DNA of 11,601 nt from NCBI GenBank assembly GCA_945946745.1, contig CAMEWZ010000040.1:1-11601 (forward strand), read 5' to 3'. Source of the DNA: an uncultured Clostridia bacterium. GTDB lineage: Bacteria > Bacillota > Clostridia > Oscillospirales > Oscillospiraceae. This document shows positions 1 to 5,611 of the stretch, one piece after another. Both the position numbers and the translations under genes were made by a program. The notes under the pieces were generated by a model, which worked only from the letters and a program-made list of their open reading frames with translations, did no database searches and was not told the origin of the DNA. How positions within the stretch are numbered: the first letter of the stretch is position 1; the number at the start of each line of letters is the position of its first letter.

Positions 1-7
1 TATTATA

Positions 8-1063
8 TCACACTTGACGGTATCTGGCACTTTTTTCTGTGCGGTATTGCCCTAAGTATTTCGGGTTTTCTTCCACGATCAAAAGCAAGGGAAGCGCGGG
101 TTTCTCCAGGCGCGGATAGGCGACAGGCTCCGGGGAAGAAACCTGCTGCGCCCGCAGCAGGGCTTCAAAGGCACCGGTGGGCATGGGCCTGGCGAAGAAA
201 AAGCCCTGGACGTAATCACTCCCGGTTTCCCGCAGCCGTTCCAGCTGCTCCCGGGTTTCCACACCCTCTGCCACAACGCTTAAGCGCATTCTGTGGGCCA
301 TGGTGATGATGTCGCTGAGGATGCTTTGGCTGGCGGGCTTCGCGGTCTCATTCTGAACCAGCTTGGTGTCCAGCTTCAGCATATCCACTTCCATCTGTCC
401 GACCATACTGAGGGAAGAATAGCCGCTGCCAAAATCGTCCATCTCAATGGGGAAACCCAGGCTGTGCAGCTGGCGTACGGTGCTGATGATTTGATTTAGG
501 TTTTCCGCGTAAGCGCTTTCGGTAATCTCCAGATGCAGGTATGCCGGATCGATGTCGTATTTCTGGACGAGGCCCACAAGGGTCTGGGCCAGATCTGCTT
601 GATAGACATCGGCGCGGGACACATTGACGGACACGGGAATGAGCGGCAGGCCGTTATCCTTCCAAACCCGCAGCTGGGCACAGACTGCCTCCCAGATGTA
701 TTGATCCAGCCGGGTAATGAAGCCGTTGCGCTCAAACAGCGGGATGAACTCTCCGGGGGAAAGAAAGCCCCAGGTGGGGTGGATCCAGCGCACCAGCGCC
801 TCGGCGCCGGCAATGGAATTGGTGTTTAGGCTGTATTTCGGCTGTAAGTAGATCTGGAACTGCTTTTCGGAAAGGGCGGTCTCCATGGCGTCCGTAATGG
901 CCTGTTCCCGCAGCAGCTTTTCCCGCAGCGTCGCGTCATAGATGGCGTAGATCCGCTGGTATTGGCCCTTAATGCTGTCCACTGCCAGAATGGCCCGGTC
1001 ACACATCCGCTCCACCGGAACCGTCCGGTCGTTGATTTCATAGATGCCCCATTTCAGCACCAC
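8..1063 (-). CDS. 3' fragment: EAL-domain cyclic-di-GMP phosphodiesterase
   Basis: This is the C-terminal part of the broken gene. The start at 1063 is only the first GTG in frame. It has no ribosome site, and the frame stays open to the frameshift near 1210. Numbering from 1063, all usual EAL catalytic and metal residues are visible: E88 of the EAL motif (AEALVRW), N147 of NVSR, E179 of EITES, D209-D210 of MDDFGSGYSSL, K230 of LKLD, E266 of VAEGVET and Q286 of QGFFFARP. The family hydrolyses cyclic-di-GMP to pGpG in the cytoplasm. About 50 residues follow the EAL domain, including a short hydrophobic run (PALPLLLIV), with no recognised domain. Whether this half is made alone is unknown, since no promoter or ribosome site is evident just upstream. 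Confidence 0.85.
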   Translation of the reverse strand: MVLKWGIYEINDRTVPVERMCDRAILAVDSIKGQYQRIYAIYDATLREKLLREQAITDAMETALSEKQFQIYLQPKYSLNTNSIAGAEALVRWIHPTWGFLSPGEFIPLFERNGFITRLDQYIWEAVCAQLRVWKDNGLPLIPVSVNVSRADVYQADLAQTLVGLVQKYDIDPAYLHLEITESAYAENLNQIISTVRQLHSLGFPIEMDDFGSGYSSLSMVGQMEVDMLKLDTKLVQNETAKPASQSILSDIITMAHRMRLSVVAEGVETREQLERLRETGSDYVQGFFFARPMPTGAFEALLRAQQVSSPEPVAYPRLEKPALPLLLIVEENPKYLGQYRTEKSARYRQV

Positions 1064-1803
1064 GTTTTTCGGGGGCGTGAAGCGGACGTAGCGTCCCCGA
1101 TGCCGGGGAGCGGTGCGCCTAACATATTCCGGGGTTCGCTCCTGGAGACAGATGAACCGGTCTGCCCGGTAGAGACCCCAAATTTGGGCGTCTTTGTCCA
1201 GATTGCGGAAAAGGAGTCGGCAAGCTCCTTCAGCAGGCGGTCACCGGCGGGAATGCCGAAGGTGTCGTTGAACAGCTTGAAGTTTTCCACATTCACACAG
1301 ATAATGCTGTAATCCTTCTCCGGGTGGCTGGCAAGCTGATCCCGCACCATTTGGTAGAAAAATTCCCGGCTGTAAAGTCCGGTGAGCCGGTCGTACTGGA
1401 ACTGGTTGACCATGGCGGCGGTTTCCCGCAGCTTGATGATGCTGGCGATCCGGTGCAGAATGACCTGGGGACGATAGGGCTTTGGCACAAAGTCCGTGGC
1501 GCCATGGGCCAGAGCGGCCACCTCGTTGTCTTCCCCGCCGCTTTGGGTCATGACGATGACGGGAATGAGAGACAAAATGGGATCCTGCTTGACCAGATCC
1601 AGGAAGGCATAGCCGTCCATGACCGGCATCATAACGTCCAGCAAAATGAGGGCAATCTGGTCTGGGTTTTTCCGCAGAAGCTCCAGGGCCTGTTCACCGT
1701 TCTCCGCTTCCAGCACCGCGTATTCCGCGGACAGAATTTCTTTGAGCATGCTTCGGTTCAGCTCGTTATCCTCCACAACCAAAATCTGTTTCTGCCACAT
1801 CAT
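1054..1803 (-). CDS. 5' fragment: receiver (REC) domain plus truncated GGDEF
   Basis: This is the N-terminal 249 codons of the broken gene above. Residues 1-120 form a CheY-like receiver: acidic pair E11-D12, phospho-acceptor D56 in LLDVMMPVMDG, T86 in VIVMT, and K108 in VPKPY. A linker helix leads to a GGDEF start at about residue 138 (DRLTGLYSREFF) and the N-D-x-x-G segment (FNDTFGIPAGDRLL). The last 40 or so residues (AIWTKTPKFGV onward) are out-of-frame translation and not real protein sequence. Two adjacent ATG codons (1801-1803 and 1798-1800) could start it. An AAGAAGG ribosome site lies 8 bases before the first. As it stands, translation would give a receiver with an incomplete output domain, which could still be phosphorylated but not signal normally. 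Confidence 0.85.
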   Translation of the reverse strand: MMWQKQILVVEDNELNRSMLKEILSAEYAVLEAENGEQALELLRKNPDQIALILLDVMMPVMDGYAFLDLVKQDPILSLIPVIVMTQSGGEDNEVAALAHGATDFVPKPYRPQVILHRIASIIKLRETAAMVNQFQYDRLTGLYSREFFYQMVRDQLASHPEKDYSIICVNVENFKLFNDTFGIPAGDRLLKELADSFSAIWTKTPKFGVSTGQTGSSVSRSEPRNMLGAPLPGIGDATSASRPRKTWC

Positions 1804-1904
1804 TCGCAGTGCCTTCTTTCCTATGCGGTCTGCCGCTTTTTTATTGGCAAGGCGGGGGCAGCTGCCGCCCCCAAGCCCAAAAAGCCTAATTTACTATAAT
1901 TGAT

Positions 1905-1934
1905 ATCATACCATTTCCAATACCGGAAAATCAA
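1905..1934 (-). promoter_or_regulatory. Candidate promoter for the REC-GGDEF-EAL gene
   Basis: On the minus strand TTGATT (1929-1934) is followed 18 bases later by TATGAT (1905-1910), preceded by TGG, an extended -10. This would give a leader of about 95 nt holding a G/C hairpin (GGGGG 1854-1858 with CCCCC 1868-1872) before the start at 1803. It was identified by consensus match only. Confidence 0.5.
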
Positions 1935-2004
1935 GACACTTTTGATATTTCCTGCTTTTTCTCGGAGGAAACGCTTCACCGGCAATTCTTGATAGCCGCA
2001 TCAT

Positions 2005-2055
2005 AAAAAACCGTGAATTCCATGTGCTTTTGGAGCAAATGACACGGAATTCACG
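2005..2055 (-). terminator. Rho-independent terminator after the YitT gene
   Basis: CGTGAATTCC at 2012-2021 pairs perfectly with GGAATTCACG at 2046-2055, with a further GTG/CAC (2024-2026 with 2043-2045) after a 2-base bulge. On the minus strand the stem is followed directly by six U (2005-2010), the correct orientation to end the leftward YitT transcript. Confidence 0.85.
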
Positions 2056-2127
2056 ATTTCAACAGCATGATAACAATCCTTAGCCCTCTTGATGGAGCGT
2101 GGTTCAGCGCCCGCTTTGCTTTGCGGG

Positions 2128-2772
2128 TCATTCTTGTTGGGAAGCTGTCTGTGCATTGGGGGAAAAACCGGGCAGCGGGAGCCGCTGGATCCAGCCGATG
2201 ATCTGTCCGGACAGAACCACAGTCAGCAGGGAATAGCCGATGCGCCGCAAGGGGATATAGCTCAGCGACAGCAGCAGCACCACCAGGTCGCTGATGAGAT
2301 AGAGCCGCTCAATGGGAATCCTGGTCAGACGGGTCAGGCTCATGGCCAGGGCATCGTCGCCGCTGGTGGCACCTCCGGCCCGGACGCACAGCCCGGCTCC
2401 TACGCCGATGAACAGAGCGCCCGCCACGGAGGCCAGCAGGGGCATTTCCGCGATCTGGGGCCACAGGGGCGGGAAACATTCGCAGACGGCATAGGCGGCG
2501 GAGTAGCCGCAGCTGGCGATCAAGGAGTAGGCAATGAAGGAGCGGCCCAGGGTGCGCCAGCCCAGCGCGTAGCAGGCGCCGTTGAGCACCAGACTGGAGA
2601 TGGCGGGGGACAGGCTCAGCCAGTGATCCAGCAGCAGGATCAGCCCGAAAATACCGCCCTCGGTCACGCCGGACAGGGCGTGGATATTGTACATGCCGAA
2701 GGCTTGCAGGGCGGAGGCCAGAAACGCGGCGACGCAATGGGAAATCTTTAATTTTGGGAAAAACTTGAACAT
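2128..2772 (-). CDS. YitT family membrane protein, short form
   Basis: This 214-residue polytopic membrane protein has hydrophobic segments at about 11-30, 39-52, 55-73, 78-98, 111-131, 157-175 and 179-195. It is recognised by the YitT (DUF161) pattern LSGVTEGGIFGL near 33-44 and by the repeat-like GAGLCVRAGGATSGDDALAMSL at about 125-146, the family's most conserved region. Family members usually run to about 280 residues with a cytoplasmic C-terminal DUF2179 domain. That domain is absent here and the protein ends 15-20 residues after the last helix. Function in the family is poorly defined and transport has been suggested, so I assign none. The nearest good ribosome site (AGGAG near 2788-2792) is about 15 bases from the ATG, longer than ideal, so the start is less certain than the gene. 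It has its own promoter and terminator. Confidence 0.85.
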   Translation of the reverse strand: MFKFFPKLKISHCVAAFLASALQAFGMYNIHALSGVTEGGIFGLILLLDHWLSLSPAISSLVLNGACYALGWRTLGRSFIAYSLIASCGYSAAYAVCECFPPLWPQIAEMPLLASVAGALFIGVGAGLCVRAGGATSGDDALAMSLTRLTRIPIERLYLISDLVVLLLSLSYIPLRRIGYSLLTVVLSGQIIGWIQRLPLPGFSPNAQTASQQE

Positions 2773-2811
2773 TTTTGCTAGAATTTTCTCCTTTTTCTGT
2801 GATTTTAAGGA

Positions 2812-2840
2812 ACTATATCATGAAAAGCAGAAAAAGTCAA
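2812..2840 (-). promoter_or_regulatory. Promoter for the YitT gene
   Basis: The minus strand reads TTGACT (2835-2840), 17 bases, then TATAGT (2812-2817), with TGA just before the -10 (extended -10). It lies within the 76 bases between the tmcAL stop (2849) and the YitT start (2772), so YitT can be transcribed independently. No terminator is seen between the two genes, so read-through from tmcAL is also possible. Confidence 0.75.
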
Positions 2841-2848
2841 GGCGTCTG

Positions 2849-3994
2849 TCAGCGGCAGCGCACCCGCCGCCGCTGTTCCGCCCCCGGCGGCTCGGGGGCA
2901 TCCTGGGCGAACAGACCGTACAGATCTCCGGCGCGCTGCTCCAAAAGCCAATATTCGCCGTCCATCCGCTGGCCGGGATTGCGGAAATAGCCGCTTTTTT
3001 TGACGCCGTTTAATAGCTGGCGTCCCCGCTCGTTAAAGGCCAGCACCCGGACATAGGGCGCTTGCGTGTGCAGCAGCTCTTGACGGATTCCGAGAAACGC
3101 GCACATCACCATCCGATCCAGCCGGGTTCGGGTGTAGCGCTTGGATTTGGCGGCAGTGAGAATGCCCTCCAGGGTGGATTCTGTGCGGCAGGCGTGCATC
3201 AGCTTCCGCCAAAGTCCCTCACTTCCATAGGGAAGGGCTTCAAATTCCGCTTCTGTCATGGTGCGCAGCTTTGCCAGTACCGCCCGTTCTCCCGCTGCCA
3301 GAGTGTGCAGGGGCGCGCCGTCGAACAGTGCTTGAGCCTGGCGGGGGATACACGATTTCCAATCGTGGGTACCCAGCATCTGCTCCCGCACCGCGGTGGC
3401 GGAGGGATTGAGGCTATCCACGGTTTGCGCATGGTAGCTGCCCTCCCGGTGGATGGGGAAGGGAACCAGGGCGGAGCCTTGAGACAAAATGGCCTTGCAG
3501 TATTCCATAGCCAGAATATCGTTGGGCCGGGTGACAAGACCGCCGGACAGACCCATTTCTTCCAGCGCTGCCTGCCGGGCGGCGGGGAAGGAAAGCCCCC
3601 GCTCCAGTTTCCGACGGAGAATCGGCGGAAATTCCGGCCCCAGCAGAATTTCGGCGGTGCGAAGCAGGGCGTCCTTGTCCGCCGTTTCCGCGCCGAAGCA
3701 CAGCGTATCGCATAGCCGGGACAGAAGCGCCACACCTCCGGCGGCGAAGCTCTCCGCCGAGGACAGGGCCACGATGATGGGCAGTTCGATGACCAGGTCG
3801 GCTCCGCAGGCCACGGCGGCCTCCGCCCGCAGGGATTTGTCGAGGATGGCAGGCCAGCCCCGCTGAACGAAATTGCCGCTCATGGCGCAGACAATGGCGC
3901 ACTCCGGCCCAAATTCCGAGCGCACCAGGTTCAGCTGCTTTTGATGCCCCAGATGGAGGGGGTTATACTCGCAGATAATGCCGACGGTTTTCAA
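2849..3994 (-). CDS. tmcAL: tRNA(Met) cytidine acetate ligase
   Basis: This 381-residue cytoplasmic enzyme is of the YlbM/TmcAL family, which uses ATP and acetate to make N4-acetylcytidine at the wobble position (C34) of elongator tRNA-Met. Family signatures visible: GIICEYNPLHLGH at 5-17, with the nucleotidyltransferase HxGH motif at 14-17; SGNFVQRGWPAILDK at 39-53; GADLVIELP at 64-72; and CFGAE at 99-103. The length is slightly below the roughly 400-415 of Bacillus homologues. The arginine-rich tail (QRRRVRCR) is not a recognised element. The start is TTG (3992-3994), set by a GGAGGG ribosome site 6 bases upstream and by the family's usual N-terminus (MKxVGIIxEYNP). It is divergent from ackA, whose product acetate is this enzyme's substrate. 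Confidence 0.93.
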   Translation of the reverse strand: MKTVGIICEYNPLHLGHQKQLNLVRSEFGPECAIVCAMSGNFVQRGWPAILDKSLRAEAAVACGADLVIELPIIVALSSAESFAAGGVALLSRLCDTLCFGAETADKDALLRTAEILLGPEFPPILRRKLERGLSFPAARQAALEEMGLSGGLVTRPNDILAMEYCKAILSQGSALVPFPIHREGSYHAQTVDSLNPSATAVREQMLGTHDWKSCIPRQAQALFDGAPLHTLAAGERAVLAKLRTMTEAEFEALPYGSEGLWRKLMHACRTESTLEGILTAAKSKRYTRTRLDRMVMCAFLGIRQELLHTQAPYVRVLAFNERGRQLLNGVKKSGYFRNPGQRMDGEYWLLEQRAGDLYGLFAQDAPEPPGAEQRRRVRCR

Positions 3995-4006
3995 AATTCT
4001 CCCTCC
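3995..4006 (-). promoter_or_regulatory. Ribosome binding site fixing the TTG start of tmcAL
   Basis: The minus strand has GGAGGG (complement of 4001-4006) with 6 bases to TTG at 3992-3994. No ATG or GTG with a ribosome site is available nearby, and the N-terminal family motif begins at once after the TTG, so the unusual start codon is well supported. Confidence 0.85.
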
Positions 4007-4032
4007 TTTTTCAAAATTTTTCTTCTAAGGGG

Positions 4033-4061
4033 TTGAGAAATTGGAGAAAATGAACTATAAT
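4033..4061 (+). promoter_or_regulatory. Strong sigma-A promoter for ackA
   Basis: TTGAGA (4033-4038), a 17-base spacer, and a consensus TATAAT (4056-4061). The leader would be about 60 nt, with an AGGAGG ribosome site at 4116-4121, nine bases before the ATG at 4131. This fits the high expression suggested by the gene's codon use. Confidence 0.85.
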
Positions 4062-4077
4062 AAATACAGCTATGGCT

Positions 4078-4106
4078 ATCATATCACGTTTTCCCCAAAA
4101 TGAAAA
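4078..4106 (-). promoter_or_regulatory. Candidate promoter for tmcAL
   Basis: On the minus strand TTTTCA (4101-4106) and TATGAT (4078-4083) are separated by 17 bases, with TGA before the -10. The -35 is weak (4 of 6), but the -10 matches 5 of 6. Its start site would fall about where the rightward ackA transcript begins, so the two promoters overlap head-on. Confidence 0.5.
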
Positions 4107-4130
4107 TATTTATTTAGGAGGCATCCACCA

Positions 4131-5321
4131 ATGAACGTTTTGATCATTAACGCCGGTTCTTCCAGCCTGAAGTATCAGCTGATGAATCCGGAGACCGGCG
4201 ACGTGTCCGCCAAGGGCCTGTGCGAGCGTATCTACATCGACGGCCGTCTGACCCACAATGCCCATGGCAAGAAGGTCGTCAAGGACATCCCCATGCCCAC
4301 CCACTCCGAGGCCATCGAGGCCGTGCTGGCCATTCTGGTTGATCCCGTGGACGGCGTGATCAAGTCCACCGATGAGATCGACGCTGTTGGCCACCGTGTC
4401 CTGCATGGCGGCATGGAGTTCTTTGATTCCTGCATCATCAACGATGAGGTCATCGCCGCCATTGAGAAGTGCATCCCCCTGGGACCTCTGCACAACCCCG
4501 CCAACCTGATGGGCATCCGCGCCTGCCAGGCGGTTATGCCCAAGACCCCCCAGGTGGCTGTGTTCGACACCGCTTTCCACATGACCATGCCTCCTGTGGC
4601 TTACCGCTACGCCATCCCCACCGAGTATTACAAGAATGACTCCATCCGCCGCTACGGCTTCCACGGCACCTCCCACAAGTATGTCACCAAGCGGGCCATT
4701 GAGCTGATGGGCACCAAGGACATTAAGCTGGTCAACTGCCACCTGGGCAACGGCTCCTCCATGTCCGCTGTGAAGGACGGCAAGTGCCAGGATACCTCCA
4801 TGGGCCTGACCCCTCTGGCCGGTGTTCCCATGGGTACCCGCTCCGGCGACCTGGATCCCGCTGTGGTGCAGTTTGTCATGAACAAGTACGGCATGAGCGC
4901 GGACGAGTGCCTGAACATGCTGAACAAGAAGTCCGGCGTGCTGGCCCTGTCCGGTGTGTCCTCCGACTTCCGGGACATCGAGGGTGAGGCCGAAAAGGGC
5001 AACGCCGACTGCCAGCTGGCTCTGGACAAGTTCGCCTATGAGGTTCGCAAGTATATCGGCTCCTACGCCGCCGCTCTGGGCGGACTGGACTGCCTGGTGT
5101 TCACCGCCGGCGTGGGCGAGAACTCCGCCTCCATGCGGGCCCGGATCTGCTCCGGTCTGGAATTCCTGGGCGTGAAGATCGACCCCGAGAAGAACAACGT
5201 CCGGGGCAAGGAGGCCATTATCTCCACGGACGACTCCAAGGTCACCGTCTGGGTCATCCCCACCAACGAGGAACTGATGATTGCCCAGGACACTGCTGAT
5301 CTGGTCAACGCTGCGAAGTAA
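4131..5321 (+). CDS. ackA: Acetate kinase
   Basis: This cytoplasmic enzyme interconverts acetyl phosphate plus ADP with acetate plus ATP. In fermenting clostridia it runs toward acetate and yields ATP. At 396 residues it is full length for the family. Active-site residues equivalent to those of the Methanosarcina enzyme are all present: N7 in IINAGSSSLKYQL, R89 in HRVLHGG, D146 in VFDTAFH, H178 in RRYGFHGTSHKY, R237 in GTRSGDLDP and E380 in PTNEEL. The HLGNGSS (204-210) and FTAGVGENSA (325-334) phosphate-binding loops are intact. The codons are strongly biased (mostly CTG, GCC, TCC, AAG, GAG), more than in neighbouring genes, as expected of a highly expressed protein. It stands alone between its own promoter and terminator. 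The usual partner pta is not in this window. Confidence 0.98.
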   Translation: MNVLIINAGSSSLKYQLMNPETGDVSAKGLCERIYIDGRLTHNAHGKKVVKDIPMPTHSEAIEAVLAILVDPVDGVIKSTDEIDAVGHRVLHGGMEFFDSCIINDEVIAAIEKCIPLGPLHNPANLMGIRACQAVMPKTPQVAVFDTAFHMTMPPVAYRYAIPTEYYKNDSIRRYGFHGTSHKYVTKRAIELMGTKDIKLVNCHLGNGSSMSAVKDGKCQDTSMGLTPLAGVPMGTRSGDLDPAVVQFVMNKYGMSADECLNMLNKKSGVLALSGVSSDFRDIEGEAEKGNADCQLALDKFAYEVRKYIGSYAAALGGLDCLVFTAGVGENSASMRARICSGLEFLGVKIDPEKNNVRGKEAIISTDDSKVTVWVIPTNEELMIAQDTADLVNAAK

Positions 5322-5334
5322 GGATTTCAACGTC

Positions 5335-5367
5335 AAGAGCCGCCGCGGAAAGCGGCGGCTCTTTTTT
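5335..5367 (+). terminator. Rho-independent terminator after ackA
   Basis: A 12-bp perfect stem (5335-5346 with 5352-5363), loop GGAAA, and six U at 5362-5367. It starts 14 bases after the ackA stop and ends only 17 bases before the next gene's ATG, so expression of that gene depends on leak-through or on a promoter not recognised here. Confidence 0.92.
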
Positions 5368-5384
5368 CGGAAAGGCGGCTATTC

Positions 5385-5603
5385 ATGAAAAAGAAACCCT
5401 GGAACAAATGGTTTCTGGTGTCGGGCGTCTTGCAGTTGGGGTGCTGCGTCCATCTTCTGATGGAGTGGTTTCGGTATTCCGAGGTACTCCATTCCGCGCC
5501 GTTTTCCGTGACGGTATTGGTCAATGCTGTGTGCTTTGGTGTCCCCGCTGTCAGTTGCTTTTTGATTGGTTTGTATTTGGAAAAACGAAAAAAGAAAGGA
5601 TGA
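5385..5603 (+). CDS. Small two-helix membrane protein, unknown function
   Basis: This is a 72-residue protein that I do not recognise. It has a positively charged N-terminus (MKKKPWNK), a hydrophobic helix at about 9-27, a short polar loop with a Trp-Phe-Arg-Tyr stretch, a second helix at about 40-64, and a basic tail (EKRKKKG). The charges predict both ends in the cytoplasm. It is cysteine-rich for its size: three in the membrane segments (C20, C21, C58 approximately) plus C50. AAAGG at 5371-5375 is a ribosome site 9 bases from the ATG. The stop at 5601-5603 is five bases before the pepT ATG, so the two are very probably co-transcribed and perhaps translationally coupled. The ORF is small and could be spurious, but the spacing, ribosome site and two clean helices argue that it is real. 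Confidence 0.65.
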   Translation: MKKKPWNKWFLVSGVLQLGCCVHLLMEWFRYSEVLHSAPFSVTVLVNAVCFGVPAVSCFLIGLYLEKRKKKG

Positions 5604-5611
5604 TTCCCATG
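5595..5611 (+). promoter_or_regulatory. Ribosome site deciding the pepT start
   Basis: AAAGGA at 5595-5600 is 8 bases from the ATG at 5609. An in-frame ATG at 5600 overlaps the upstream stop (ATGA), but the purine run would touch it with no spacer. The longer upstream open frame is only read-through in the frame of the preceding small gene. PepT homologues also begin close to KxxERFLxYVSxDTQ. Confidence 0.75.

Larger units (their letters stand above)
8..1803 (-). pseudogene. REC-GGDEF-EAL response regulator, frameshifted into two frames
   Basis: Read leftward, one gene of about 598 codons is broken by a single missing base (a -1 shift). The first frame gives a receiver domain and the front half of a GGDEF domain. 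After GDRLLKELADSF at about 1210-1240 it loses GGDEF similarity and stops at 1054. Changing frame at about 1206-1216 restores GGDEF-like sequence (RNLDKDAQIWGLYRADRFICL) that runs without a stop into the EAL domain and ends at TGA 8-10. The shift lies at a TTTTCC run on the coding strand, and no X XXY YYZ slippery heptamer is visible there, so mutation or sequencing error is likelier than programmed frameshifting. In the restored protein the GGDEF signature is LYRADRF, so the cyclase site would be dead, while the EAL site looks active. The expected role is a phosphorylation-controlled cyclic-di-GMP phosphodiesterase. No histidine kinase gene is next to it. Confidence 0.85.
1804..2127. other. 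324-bp intergenic region, no gene seen
   Basis: The region lies between the start of the response-regulator gene and the end of the YitT gene, both on the minus strand. It holds the candidate promoter at 1905-1934, a leader hairpin near 1854-1872, and the terminator hairpin at about 2005-2055. I see no convincing small gene, tRNA or riboswitch in the rest. The short plus-strand open frames here are shadows or lack ribosome sites. Confidence 0.6.

Noticed and set aside
1200..1216. Programmed -1 ribosomal frameshifting in the REC-GGDEF-EAL gene
   Set aside because: No X XXY YYZ heptamer in the correct frame and no obvious downstream pseudoknot; mutation or sequencing error is simpler.
2089..2751. 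220-codon plus-strand open frame opposite the YitT gene
   Set aside because: Low-complexity Gly/Gln/Ala composition and antisense to a clear membrane protein with promoter and terminator on the other strand.
4110..5336. 408-codon open frame antisense to the whole of ackA
   Set aside because: It is a shadow produced by the GC-biased third positions of ackA. Its translation is Gly/His/Val-rich with no family likeness, and ackA is certain.
5408..5608. Longer N-terminus for pepT (start at 5408)
   Set aside because: It would overlap the small gene out of frame and add about 67 residues absent from PepT. The ATG at 5609 has a ribosome site and the family N-terminus.
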